Positions 7,167 through 15,327 of a stretch of 37,546 nt of DNA are shown here, piece after piece. The stretch's first letter is position 1. Each line of letters starts with the position of its first letter. The stretch is from Novosphingobium sp. (lineage in GTDB: Bacteria > Pseudomonadota > Alphaproteobacteria > Sphingomonadales > Sphingomonadaceae), in contig JAHFPT010000037.1 in NCBI GenBank assembly GCA_023266625.1, positions 1 through 37,546 of the forward strand, read 5' to 3'. A model generated the notes under the pieces. The model saw nothing but the letters and a program-made list of their open reading frames with translations. It was not told the DNA's origin and did not search any database. The position numbers and the translations under genes were made by a program.

Positions 7167-8219
7167 ATGGGTTCTTGCCGGGTAGTACAATGGGCCACCG
7201 GGATCACCGGGATGATGGCTCTGCGCGCGCTGATCGAAGCCGATAAGATAGATCTCGTCGGCGTGCGCGTCTACGATCCTGCCAAGGTGGGTGTGGATGC
7301 AGGAACGATGGTCGGGATGGCACCGACCGGCGTGCTGGCAACCGACAGCAAGGACGAGATCCTGGCGCTCAAGCCCGACGTGGTGCTCTACATGGGCGGT
7401 GTCGAACGCCATCCCGAGACTTCGATCGCCGATATTGTCGATCTGCTGGCAGCCGGCGCCGACGTGATTTCCACCGGCAGCTCGTTCACCGATGCGCGCT
7501 CGATCATCCCGCAGTGGGCAGATCAGCTGGAAGCCGCCTGCAAGGCCGGCGGCAGCACCTTCCTCGGCGTGGGCATCCACCCCGGATTCTGGGGTGAGGC
7601 GATCGCGCCGATCCTGTCACGGTTGTCGTTCCACTGCGGCCAGATCACCGTGCGGGAATCGCTCGATTATTCAAGCTATGCTAGCCAGGCGATGATCTTC
7701 GAGGTCATGGGCTATGGCCGGCCGATCGACTACAAGACCGCCGCCCCGGCGGGCAGTGCCAAGATCAACCCGTTCATCGGGACAGCATCGATCATCGCCA
7801 AATCCATGGGTCTGACTGTCAATTCGATCGAGCAGTTCCGGGAAAAGGCGGTGACGGAAAAGGAACTGAACGTGGCAGCCGGCATCATTCCCGCCGGCAC
7901 CGTCGGCGCGCAGAAGGTTGGCGTTCGAGCGCATTGCGGCGATATCGGCATCGTCGTCGAGCACGTCACTTGGCTGGACCCCGACGTCAACGTCGAATGG
8001 TCGAGCCATCACGGCTATGAGATCGAATTCGAAGGCGAGCCCAGCTTCCGCTGCCAGTTGACGATGGGCATCAATGGCGAAGATCATGCCGAAATGGCAT
8101 GCCTGGGCACCGCGATGCACGCTGTTCACGCCATTCCGGTGGTCCGGGCGGCGGCGCCCGGACTTATCGACCTGGCGGACGTACCGGCATTTACCGGCAC
8201 GACCGCAGCGAAGCGCTGA
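7167..8219 (+). CDS. DapB-fold NAD(P)H-dependent dehydrogenase (amine dehydrogenase-like)
   Basis: 350 residues from the ATG at 7167, preceded by CAGGAGAG. The N-terminal nucleotide-binding region reads VVQWATGITGMMALRALIE, and the rest follows the pattern of the dihydrodipicolinate-reductase-like family that includes 2,4-diaminopentanoate dehydrogenase. In sphingomonad and actinobacterial degradation clusters such proteins are common, but their substrates are mostly unknown; oxidation or reduction of a small polar C-N or C-O bond is all that can be claimed. A fragment of a second member lies at 9637-9855. The stop is followed at once by a large nested hairpin. Confidence 0.75.
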   Translation: MGSCRVVQWATGITGMMALRALIEADKIDLVGVRVYDPAKVGVDAGTMVGMAPTGVLATDSKDEILALKPDVVLYMGGVERHPETSIADIVDLLAAGADVISTGSSFTDARSIIPQWADQLEAACKAGGSTFLGVGIHPGFWGEAIAPILSRLSFHCGQITVRESLDYSSYASQAMIFEVMGYGRPIDYKTAAPAGSAKINPFIGTASIIAKSMGLTVNSIEQFREKAVTEKELNVAAGIIPAGTVGAQKVGVRAHCGDIGIVVEHVTWLDPDVNVEWSSHHGYEIEFEGEPSFRCQLTMGINGEDHAEMACLGTAMHAVHAIPVVRAAAPGLIDLADVPAFTGTTAAKR

Positions 8220-8223
8220 GCCA

Positions 8224-8282
8224 TTTCCCGCTACACTGTCCGGTAGTGCAATGCGCCGCCGGACATGCTTTGCAGCGGGAAA
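8224..8282. repeat. Nested hairpin next to the IS200-like element
   Basis: An outer 9-bp perfect stem TTTCCCGCT (8224-8232) / AGCGGGAAA (8274-8282) encloses an inner 7-bp stem TGTCCGG (8237-8243) / CCGGACA (8259-8265). It begins 4 bp after the stop of the DapB-fold gene. It could end that transcript or be a folded target beside the IS. Confidence 0.5.
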
Positions 8283-8819
8283 CAAGTTAGCGGTCGAATA
8301 CCGCAGGGCGGAGGGATCCGTGGCTATTTGGGGTCCCCCTCAGGGAGTAACCCCTCCGACTTCAGTCGGATACTGGCTTCAGCCTTCGACACGCTATCAA
8401 GCGTCCCGGGTTTTCCGGAGGCAATTTCATTTGAGTCATGCGACCATATCATCTGGGCGCCGAAGTATCGCTACAAGGTGCTGATTGGCGATGTCCGACT
8501 GCGGGTGCGCGAAATCATCCTGCAAGTTTGCGCTGAGATGGGCGTGACGATCATCAAGGGTGCCCTGTCTAAGGATCACGTCCACATGCTCGTCGAGATA
8601 CCGCCGCATGTCTCGGTCAGCGACTTCGTGCGTCGCGCCAAGGGGCGCTCGTCGCGCAAAATCCAGCAGGAGTTCGAGCACATCCGCAAGCGCTACTGGG
8701 GTCAGTGCTTCTGGGGCAGGGGCTACTTCTCGACAACCGCCGGCAACATCACCGAAGACGTTGTCATGGGTTATCTCGACCGACATATCCGCAAGGACGG
8801 CTTCAGCCCCTCCGCATGA
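8265..8819 (+). CDS. tnpA: IS200/IS605-type HUH transposase TnpA
   Basis: The family core starts around SCDHIIWAPKYRYKVL (from about 8436) and runs to the end, about 125 residues, close to the usual 130-150. The HUH motif is KDHVHMLVEIPP, and the catalytic Tyr lies in GNITEDVVMGYLDRH, so the enzyme may be active. The coordinates give the longest open frame; its first 50 codons cross the left hairpin and are not family-like. The true start is unclear: no ATG lies at the expected place, and GGAGG at 8417-8421 precedes only an ATT codon, so the N-terminus may be degenerate. Confidence 0.8.
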   Translation: MLCSGKQVSGRIPQGGGIRGYLGSPSGSNPSDFSRILASAFDTLSSVPGFPEAISFESCDHIIWAPKYRYKVLIGDVRLRVREIILQVCAEMGVTIIKGALSKDHVHMLVEIPPHVSVSDFVRRAKGRSSRKIQQEFEHIRKRYWGQCFWGRGYFSTTAGNITEDVVMGYLDRHIRKDGFSPSA

Positions 8820-8850
8820 TCCTACCGGCGTCAGCCAGTAAGTCATTCAG
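8334..8850 (+). mobile_element. IS200/IS605-family insertion sequence
   Basis: The transposase gene is flanked by short subterminal hairpins of the kind recognised by HUH transposases: TCCGAC-TTCA-GTCGGA at 8355-8370 on the left, and a degenerate ACCGGCGTCAGCCAGT at 8824-8839 on the right. Such elements have no inverted-repeat ends and make no target duplication, so the outer limits given are approximate. No TnpB is present. Confidence 0.55.
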
Positions 8851-8984
8851 CTGTGTGGCAGGGTTGGTCCCCCACAGCCCAATTATCTGACTGATAAAAT
8901 GCCTGTTTCAACGGCAAGGTCAATCCATTCCCCTCGACTTTCCAGTCCTACCCTTGCAATGTTCGCATGATCTGGGAGAAGTAT

Positions 8985-9533
8985 ATGCCGAATTCAGGGA
9001 TGCTGGCGGAGCTGGCGGATCGCATGGCGATTTCCGATCTCATCTATCGCTATACGCGCGCTATGGACCGAAATGACGTCGTGCTGGGCTACAGCATCTG
9101 GCATGCCAATTCGATCGCGGACTTTGGTCAATCCTATCAGGGCGATGGCCCCGGCTTCGTAGATTTCGCCTGCGCCAGCCACCAGAACCTGCTTGCGCAT
9201 CAGCATTTCATTGGCATCATCATCATCGATCTGGACGGCGAGGAGGCAGGAAGCGAAGCCTATTTTCACGCAAACATGCAGGCCCCGGCCGAGGGAGCAA
9301 TTCGCCATCTGGCGGTGTGGGGCCGCTATCTCGACCGCTGGGAACGGCGCGAAGGGCGCTGGGGCATCATCAAGCGGGTGACCGCCATCGATTTCGACGA
9401 GATCCGCGACTCCGTGAACATGGGCGGCAAGTGCAACAGCACACGAGACCGGAACGATCCGTCCTATGCTGTGCTGGGTTCCTATGGATCGCAAAGTGAT
9501 GTGCAGGATGCCGGCAAGGGAGATGGGATGTGA
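8985..9533 (+). CDS. SnoaL/NTF2-like protein
   Basis: 182 residues from the ATG at 8985, with GGGAGAAG seven bases before; an ATG six codons earlier lacks such a site. The opening LADRMAISDLIYRYTRAMDR is the helix that starts the cone-shaped NTF2/SnoaL-like fold of small dehydratases, isomerases and ring-hydroxylating beta-subunit relatives. The C-terminal 35 residues are polar and probably disordered. Four SnoaL-like genes or relics occur in the window, and this is the only one that is cleanly intact. Its stop overlaps the GTG of the next (relic) frame in GTGA-type fashion. The reaction is unknown. Confidence 0.8.
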   Translation: MPNSGMLAELADRMAISDLIYRYTRAMDRNDVVLGYSIWHANSIADFGQSYQGDGPGFVDFACASHQNLLAHQHFIGIIIIDLDGEEAGSEAYFHANMQAPAEGAIRHLAVWGRYLDRWERREGRWGIIKRVTAIDFDEIRDSVNMGGKCNSTRDRNDPSYAVLGSYGSQSDVQDAGKGDGM

Positions 9534-9640
9534 GAGCGGCGATTCTCGAGAAGGGCACAATCCACGTCGGCGACTTCCCCGACGCCGAGCCGGCCAAGGG
9601 CCAGGTCCTAGTTCGGACCTATCGCTGCGCCCTGTGCGCG
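9530..9640 (+). pseudogene. 5' fragment of a zinc alcohol dehydrogenase
   Basis: From the GTG at 9530 the frame reads VRAAILEKGTIHVGDFPD, then KGQVLVRTYRCALCAT, the start of a medium-chain zinc alcohol dehydrogenase up to the first catalytic Cys region. Similarity ends near 9640, where the frame runs into the DapB-like fragment out of phase and stops at 9700. Over 85 percent of the gene is missing. The start overlaps the stop of the SnoaL gene, which suggests that the two were once one operon. Confidence 0.65.
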
Positions 9641-9855
9641 ACGGGCGCTTCATGGTCCGCGCTATCGTCGAAGGTTCGCCGCCCATGCAACTGGTCCTGA
9701 CCATCGGAACCGGAGAGCCGCCCGCGCAAGGCACCACTAGCGACGGCCACCTGGCCATCGCGATGAGCGCCATTCGGGCAGCGCCCTATGTGCTGGAGGC
9801 CCCGCCCGGGGTTGTAACTGCGCCGGTGTTCGGTGCGTATCGCTGGCCTGCGTGA
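9637..9855 (+). pseudogene. 3' fragment of a second DapB-fold dehydrogenase
   Basis: The frame that ends with the TGA at 9853 reads RAIVEGSPPMQLVLTIGTG, then DGHLAIAMSAIRAAPYVLEA and PPGVVTAP. This is the end of the same family as the full gene at 7167 (compare GEDHAEMACLGTAMHAVHAI). It is joined in another phase to the alcohol dehydrogenase fragment. No start or nucleotide-binding domain remains. Confidence 0.6.
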
Positions 9856-9933
9856 TGACGCGCCGGGCAGCGTGAATTTTGAACCTGGCGAAGGCGCGGG
9901 AGATGCGACCCTTCGCAACGATGGAGAACGGAA

Positions 9934-11109
9934 ATGATCGACTTCGATCCCTATTCGATGGATTTTCATAACAATCCCTACCCCGTATACAAGCAACTGC
10001 GAGACGAAGCCCCGGTCTTCTTCCACGAACAGCTGAACATCTACGTCCTGTCGCGCTATGCCGACGTGCTCGCAGCGCATAAGGATAATGTCGCCTTTTC
10101 CAGTGCCGGCGGCGTTACGATCGAGCCGATGGCCCCGTCTGCCGCCATAATCCTGACGGACGATCCGGCGCATCGCGCGAAAAAGTCACAGGTGACCAAG
10201 GTCTTCACGCGCAGCCTGATGGAAAGCTCCGAACCGTTCATCCGCAAGCTCTGCCATGACCTGCTGGACAAGGCAGAGCAGAAGGACAGCTTCGACTTCG
10301 TGCAGGATTTCGCCGTCGAGTTGCCCCTGACCGTGATCAGTGAAATGATCGGCATCCCTGAGGAATTCCGTCACGATATACATTACTTCGCGAACATGAT
10401 GCTGGCCCGCGGCGATGTCGATCCGGTGGAGGTCCACCGGGCGATGGTGGCGAGCAACGAAACCTATTCCAAGCTTATCGCGATGCGGCGCGCGACTCCG
10501 AGCGACGACGTAGTGACCTTGCTGATGAACACCGAGTTCGAGGACGAGGACGGCACGATGCGCCTGCTGACCGACGACGATCTCATCAGCCGCTTCATGG
10601 AACTGGCGATCGCCGGTCACGAAACCGTGTCGAAGGCGCTGCCCAACGGCATGGTGGCATTGCAGCAGTTCCCGTCCGAACGGAAGAAGCTGCTCGAGGA
10701 GCCCTCGCTCATTCCGAATGCGGTCGAGGAAATCCTGCGGTTCGACCCGCCATCACAGCTCCAGGGACGTACGACCACCCGTGATGTCGAATTCCACGGG
10801 GTGACCATCCCCAAGGGATTCAAGACCATGCTGCTAACTGGCGCGGCCACCCGCGACGAGCGCAAATACGAAAACCCCGACATCTTTGACGTCACGCGCA
10901 AGGCAGAGCTCGCTTCGATCTACTTCGGCTTCGGCATTCACAAGTGCCTGGGAATTCACCTGGCGCGTCTCGAGATGTGCGTCGCGCTGGAAGTGTTCCT
11001 GCAGCGTTTCCCCGAATTCGAGGTCTACCCCGAGCAGGCTACGCGTGTGGTGCTTTCCAACGTACGCGGGATGAGCAGCCTTCCGTGCAAACTCAAACCA
11101 GACGCCTGA
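9934..11109 (+). CDS. Cytochrome P450 (complete)
   Basis: 391 residues, usual for bacterial class I P450s. GGAGAACGG precedes the ATG. I-helix motif AGHET is at 227-231, with Val where a second Thr often stands, E-x-x-R at 266-269 (EILR), and the haem loop FGFGIHKCLG with Cys338. The PP in FDPPSQLQGRTTTRDVEF lies in the usual substrate-facing segment after the K helix. It is soluble and needs a ferredoxin supplied from elsewhere. The gene is followed 22 bp later by an SDR, so hydroxylation followed by alcohol oxidation is a natural reading. It is clearly different from the partial P450 at the left edge. Confidence 0.94.
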   Translation: MIDFDPYSMDFHNNPYPVYKQLRDEAPVFFHEQLNIYVLSRYADVLAAHKDNVAFSSAGGVTIEPMAPSAAIILTDDPAHRAKKSQVTKVFTRSLMESSEPFIRKLCHDLLDKAEQKDSFDFVQDFAVELPLTVISEMIGIPEEFRHDIHYFANMMLARGDVDPVEVHRAMVASNETYSKLIAMRRATPSDDVVTLLMNTEFEDEDGTMRLLTDDDLISRFMELAIAGHETVSKALPNGMVALQQFPSERKKLLEEPSLIPNAVEEILRFDPPSQLQGRTTTRDVEFHGVTIPKGFKTMLLTGAATRDERKYENPDIFDVTRKAELASIYFGFGIHKCLGIHLARLEMCVALEVFLQRFPEFEVYPEQATRVVLSNVRGMSSLPCKLKPDA

Positions 11110-11131
11110 GCGTCGAACGGAAGGATTCGAA

Positions 11132-11935
11132 ATGGATTTAGGGCTACAGGGCAAGCGAGCGCTCGTCACCGGCTCGAGCAGTGGGATTGGCGCGACGATC
11201 GCGGATCTACTGGCGCAAGAAGGCGTCCGCGTTGTTGTCCACGGGCGGCGTGATGATGCTGCGCGCGCCGTTGCAGAAGGCATCGGCGGCCCTGACAAGG
11301 CCGTAGTCGTGTTGGGTGATATTGCCGAACCCGCTGAAGCCGAGCGCGTTGCGCGCGAAGCGGTGGAAGCGTTCGGGGGGATCGACATTCTCATCAACAA
11401 TGCGGGCGGATTCGGGCCAAGCAACTGGGACGAGACAAATCCCGACGAATGGACTGCGCTCTATCGAACGAACGTCAGCTCTGCAGTCTCCCTGTCGGCC
11501 GCGCTCGCGCCGCCGATGAAGGAGCGGGGCTGGGGCAGGATCATCCAGATCGGGAGCGCCACTGGCGCACTCGCCATGCCGAATTCACCCGTTTATGCCG
11601 CGACCAAGGCGGCGCTCGCCAACATGTCGTCGTCGCTCGCCAAGCATTACGGAGAGTTCGGGATAACCTCGAATTTAATCGGCGTGGGGACGATCGCGAC
11701 CGCGTGGATGCGCAATTTGTTCCCTCAAACCGAAGAAACAAAGGATCGCGACCCGATCTATGAAATGATGCTCGGGGCCCCGAGCGGCAACTATCACACG
11801 AACCCCATCAAGCGTATGGGGCTGCCCGAAGAAGTCGCCTATGCAGTCATGATGCTGGCAAGCCCGCGCGCGGCCTTCATAAACGGCGTAATTCTTCGCG
11901 TCGATGGCGGCATGGTGCCCAACATCGGCCTCTGA
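11132..11935 (+). CDS. Short-chain dehydrogenase/reductase
   Basis: 267 residues with a ribosome site GAAGGATT. Classical SDR motifs are TGSSSGIG (13-20), NNAG (89-92), Ser142, Tyr155 and Lys159 (YAATK). The HGRRDD after strand 2 with two Arg suggests NADP(H) preference. The 22-bp gap to the P450 indicates one transcript and suggests that it oxidises the P450 product or reduces a ketone. The SnoaL relic follows 173 bp downstream; that spacer shows no recognisable gene. Confidence 0.88.
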   Translation: MDLGLQGKRALVTGSSSGIGATIADLLAQEGVRVVVHGRRDDAARAVAEGIGGPDKAVVVLGDIAEPAEAERVAREAVEAFGGIDILINNAGGFGPSNWDETNPDEWTALYRTNVSSAVSLSAALAPPMKERGWGRIIQIGSATGALAMPNSPVYAATKAALANMSSSLAKHYGEFGITSNLIGVGTIATAWMRNLFPQTEETKDRDPIYEMMLGAPSGNYHTNPIKRMGLPEEVAYAVMMLASPRAAFINGVILRVDGGMVPNIGL

Positions 11936-12108
11936 ACGGATTGGGGTCAACGCGGCGGCACCTACCGGCGAGAACCCGGTGTGCCGCGACTTGCAGATAT
12001 CGTGGGGACGACGAGCCCACACTATTCGCGCAGCCCAAGCTGGATTGCCAATGGTGGATATTGGCCAGGCCCAAACATACCCATCCACAACATCTAGAGG
12101 ATCCACTA

Positions 12109-12287
12109 ATGAGCAACTGGGAAACAAACGCCGCGATCCAGGCAGTACTTAACGGCTACTCGGGCGCAGCCGCCCGCCTCGACACCGAGGAGTATCTGAG
12201 TTTCTTCACCGAAGACGCCGAATTCCGGGGTGTTCCCGAAATGGTTGGCCTGCCCGCTCCTTTCAAAGGACGCGAGCGGATCGGCGG
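12109..12287 (+). pseudogene. 5' fragment of a SnoaL/NTF2-like gene
   Basis: The ATG at 12109 starts MSNWETNAAIQAVLNGYSGA and continues through YLSFFTEDAEFRG to KGRERI, about 60 residues of an NTF2-like fold that would normally be near 150. At about 12285 it is joined to the transposase fragment in a different phase, after which the frame is meaningless. The break probably came from insertion and later deletion of the IS5-type element. Confidence 0.65.
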
Positions 12288-13026
12288 GAGACGTGGCGGG
12301 GAAGTTCCTGTGCGCAATCCTCGAGCAGGCCCGCGTGAGCAAGCTGTTGTCGCGCGATCACTTCAGCGTCGATGGCACGCTGGTAGAGGCTTGGGCTAGC
12401 ATGAAGAGCTTCCGGCCCAGGGACGATGAGGACGATGGCGGCGGCGATGCGGGAGGCCGCAATGCGCCTGCCGATTTCCGGGGCGAGAAGTGCTCGAATG
12501 CAACCCATGCGAGCCGCACCGATCCCGATGCCATGCTCTACAAGAAGGGGCCGGGGATGGAGGCGAAGCTGTGTTTCATCGGCCATGGACTGATGGAGAA
12601 CCGCTCGGGCCTGATCGTCGATGCCCGGCTCACCCGCGTCTCGGGCCATGCCGAGCGGCTGGCGGCGCTGGAGATGATCGAGCCGCATGCCGACCGGCCA
12701 GGCGCGATCACGCTCGGCGCGGACCGGGGCTACGACACCGCCGACTTCGTCGAGGAACTGCGCGCGATTAATGTCCGCCCGCATGTCGCGCAAAACATCA
12801 GCCGCCGTCGCTCGGCGATCGACGGTCGCACGACCCACCATGCCAGCTATGTGGCGAGCCAGCGCATCCGCAAGCGGATTGAGGAGGCGTTCGGCTGGAT
12901 CAAGACCATCGCCGGGCTGCGCAAGACCAAGCTGCGCGGGCTCGACAAGGTCGACTGGCCTTCACCTTCGCAGCAGCCGCATACAACCTCGTGCGATTGC
13001 CCAGGCTGCTGGAGGCACCGACATGA
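12285..13026 (+). pseudogene. IS5-family transposase, both ends missing and frameshifted
   Basis: The frame enters at GDVAGKFLCAILEQARV and shows the first catalytic Asp in HFSVDGTLVEAWASMKSFRP, the second in TLGADRGYDTADFVEEL, and the Glu in RIRKRIEEAFGWIKT, the DDE triad of IS5-family enzymes. The N-terminal ~100 residues are missing. Near 12958 the frame shifts: the true end FTFAAAAYNLVRLPRLLEAP continues in the next phase to the TGA at 13024. The terminal inverted repeats are not visible on either side. The enzyme is dead. Confidence 0.82.
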
Positions 13027-13355
13027 TCCATCCGCTGGCCGGCAAATGGCGGATCGTCGAGATGGAGTTGTGGGACCGCGAGTTCATCGATCTGCTCGGC
13101 CCCGGCTTTATCCGATTCGATGACCAAGGTGGCGGCGAGTTCCGCTTCGGAGCGGTCACCGGAACACTCGATTGCAGCTACGCCAAGGCCAGCATCCATT
13201 TCAACTGGGAAGTAAGCGACGAAATGGACGAAGCTTCAGGTCAAGGCTGGGCCGAACTGCAGGACGACGGCTCGCTCAACGGCGAAATCAGCTTCCACCA
13301 TGGCGACGAATCCTCCTTCATCGCTACAAGCTGGACTTCTTCAACAGCCTGCTAA
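13023..13355 (+). CDS. Small uncharacterised protein, possibly 3'-altered
   Basis: 110 residues from an ATG that overlaps the stop of the transposase fragment (ATGA). It is rich in acidic and aromatic residues, with WRIVEMELWDREFIDLLGP near the start, then GFIRFDDQGGGEFRFGAV and DGSLNGEISFHHGDESSF. It reads like a soluble beta-rich domain of a type I have seen as unnamed hypothetical proteins; I know no function. The last residues may be altered: the stop codon TAA sits exactly at the left end of the IS630 copy. Confidence 0.55.
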   Translation: MIHPLAGKWRIVEMELWDREFIDLLGPGFIRFDDQGGGEFRFGAVTGTLDCSYAKASIHFNWEVSDEMDEASGQGWAELQDDGSLNGEISFHHGDESSFIATSWTSSTAC

Positions 13356-14368
13356 TCACCTGAATCTAAAGTTCGTTGGATAATGTTTGTTCGGTTTTGT
13401 GGCAGAAGCGTTTAACCGCAGCAAGGATTTCGTCGGCGGATCTGGTCCATTTGAAGGGTGCTGGATTTTCGTTGTGCCGTTCGATGAAGCTTCGGACGTC
13501 GGCCTCGAGTTGGCCGGTTGAAGTATGGACGCCGCGCTGGAGTTTCTTGCGGGTGAGTTCGGCAAACCAGCGCTCGACCTGATTGATCCATGACCCGGAG
13601 GTCGGCGTGAAGTGGATATGCCAGTGCGGCCGCCGTGCTAGCCACGCCTTGATCGCAGGCGTCTTGTGCGTGGCATAGTTATGGGTCCACCGTTCAGGGA
13701 TGCCCGGCATCATTGGCAGAATCGGCTGCGCGCGATCAAGCGCCTGAATCTGGGATTTCTCATCGACACTGAGCACCAGCGCGTGGGTCGGCGGTGACAG
13801 ATAGAGGCCGACAATGTCTCTCACCTTATCGACGAACAGCGGGTCGCTCGACAGCTTGAAGGTCTGGCTGCGGTGGGGCTGGAGGCCGAAGGCGTTCCAC
13901 ATCCGGCGGATCGTTGTATGCGAATACCCCGCCTCTGTCGCCATCGAGCGGATCGACCAGTGTGTCGCATCGGCGGGCGTCGTGCGCAGCGTCCGTTCAA
14001 TTACGGCGGCCACCTCATCGTCGCCAATCGTGCGCGGACGGCCAGGGCGGGCTTCGTCGTACAGACCGTCAATGCGATCCTGCAGAAACCGCCGCCGCCA
14101 CTTGCCAACCGTGTTCTCGCTAACCCCCAGCTCTGCCGCAACCAACTTGCCCGGCAGTCCCTCGGCGCACTTCAAGACAATCCGGCAGCGATCGGACAAG
14201 GATCGGGCCACACGGTGCCGCCGAACCTGACGCTCCAAATATGCTCGCTCCTCAGAACTCAACTCCAGATCCGCTAGCGGCCGGCCACGCAAGAAGACCT
14301 TCGACATCTGCTCCCTCCCATCGATGAAGCAGAACTATATAATATAATGAACTTCAGTTCCAGGTGAC
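13355..14368 (-). mobile_element. IS630-family insertion sequence with TA target duplication
   Basis: A 1014-bp element is flanked by TA on both sides (13353-13354 and 14369-14370), the target that IS630/Tc1-mariner elements duplicate. The ends are imperfect inverted repeats, ATCACCTGAATCTAAAGTTC on the left against GTCACCTGGAACTGAAGTTC on the complement of the right end. Similarity extends about 30 bp. The element carries one minus-strand transposase gene. Confidence 0.72.
13366..14307 (-). pseudogene. IS630 transposase with in-frame internal deletion
   Basis: The frame is open for 313 residues, against about 350-370 in the family. The N-terminal helix-turn-helix region (about 40-85, with GVSENTVGKWRRRF) and the first catalytic Asp182 (LSVDEKSQIQALDR) are intact, as is the last acidic residue, Glu245 in NQVERWF. 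Between them about 50 residues are missing: PERWTH runs straight into NYATHKTPAIKAWL, so the usual LDNYATH has lost its Asp (now Asn210). The joint is near 13680. Without the second DDE residue the enzyme should be inactive, although the rest of the IS looks young. Confidence 0.82.
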
Positions 14369-14504
14369 TAGTGTGGTCGGAAAAGCGATCGTCCCCGCGA
14401 TGCCTGTCGCCATGGTGGATCGTTCGGGGCGACAAATGCGGTAAGGGACGCACAAAGCGCAGGCCGCATGCGTCAGCGGCATGAGCGTAAGTCGGGAGGG
14501 CAAC

Positions 14505-15296
14505 ATGCTGCACGAAAGGATCTGCGTGAACGGAATGTCCACGCGATTCTGGACCCTGGAACAGGACCTGGCGCTTTACACTGAGCTGGGCGTTCACAGT
14601 GCCACCATCCCATACGGAAAGGTAGCGGAAGCCGGGCCGGATGCCGCAGCCATGATCGCGCGCTCCCATGTCCGACCGGTGCTGCTGGGCGGTGGCCCGG
14701 CTACACCATTGATGGGTGGGCTGGATGCTGTCGGCAAAGCGATCGACGCGGCGAGGGCGACCGGTTTCCCGACCTTCTATTCGATCTCCGGTCCAGCTCC
14801 TGGTGGAGCGCCTACCGACCACGCCTATGATGCGCTCGTCGCCGCGCTCGGTCCGATTTGCACCTATGCCGCGTCGCGGAATGTCCGGATCGCAATCGAG
14901 AACAACAGCATCGCGACGCGTGGCCATGGCTTCGTCCACACCTTGGCGGATTCGATCTCGCTCGCGGACGACACCGGCGTGGCCATTTGTCTCGAATTAC
15001 AGAACTGCTGGTATGAACGGCACTTGCCCGCAATGTTCGTCCAGTCAGCCGACCGGCTGGCGATGGTGCAGGTCAGCGATTTCAAAGTTGGCGAGGACTT
15101 GCGCCTCAACCGGGCGGTACCCGGCGACGGCGACATGCCATTGGAGTGGATGCTTCAGGAACTGCTGAACGCAGGCTACCAGGGCCTGTTCGACATCGAG
15201 GTTCTCGGCCCGCGGATCGAGGACGAAGGTTACCAAGCGGCAATCTGGCGCAGCGCCGAATGGCTTTCTGATCGCTTTGCCCGTTGGGGCGTGTGA
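14505..15296 (+). CDS. Sugar-phosphate isomerase/epimerase-like TIM-barrel protein
   Basis: 263 residues from the ATG at 14505, with GGGAGGG just before; a start eight codons earlier lacks one. The barrel pattern is IRIAIENNS in mid-protein, ICLELQNCWY, VQVSDFKVGED and GLFDIEVLGPRI towards the end, the metal-binding strand ends of xylose-isomerase-like (AP endonuclease 2) proteins. It probably isomerises, epimerises or hydrates a polyol or keto compound using a divalent metal. It begins 137 bp after the IS630 end and converges with the enoyl-CoA hydratase gene 31 bp away. The substrate is unknown. Confidence 0.78.
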   Translation: MLHERICVNGMSTRFWTLEQDLALYTELGVHSATIPYGKVAEAGPDAAAMIARSHVRPVLLGGGPATPLMGGLDAVGKAIDAARATGFPTFYSISGPAPGGAPTDHAYDALVAALGPICTYAASRNVRIAIENNSIATRGHGFVHTLADSISLADDTGVAICLELQNCWYERHLPAMFVQSADRLAMVQVSDFKVGEDLRLNRAVPGDGDMPLEWMLQELLNAGYQGLFDIEVLGPRIEDEGYQAAIWRSAEWLSDRFARWGV

Positions 15297-15327
15297 TCGG
15301 TCCACCGCAGGCGGAAGGCCGAGTCCA

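Noticed and set aside
13172..13363. Alternative-frame peptide ending DFFNSLLIT as a separate gene
   Set aside because: It could be the true end of the 110-codon ORF after a frameshift, but there is no motif to prove it.
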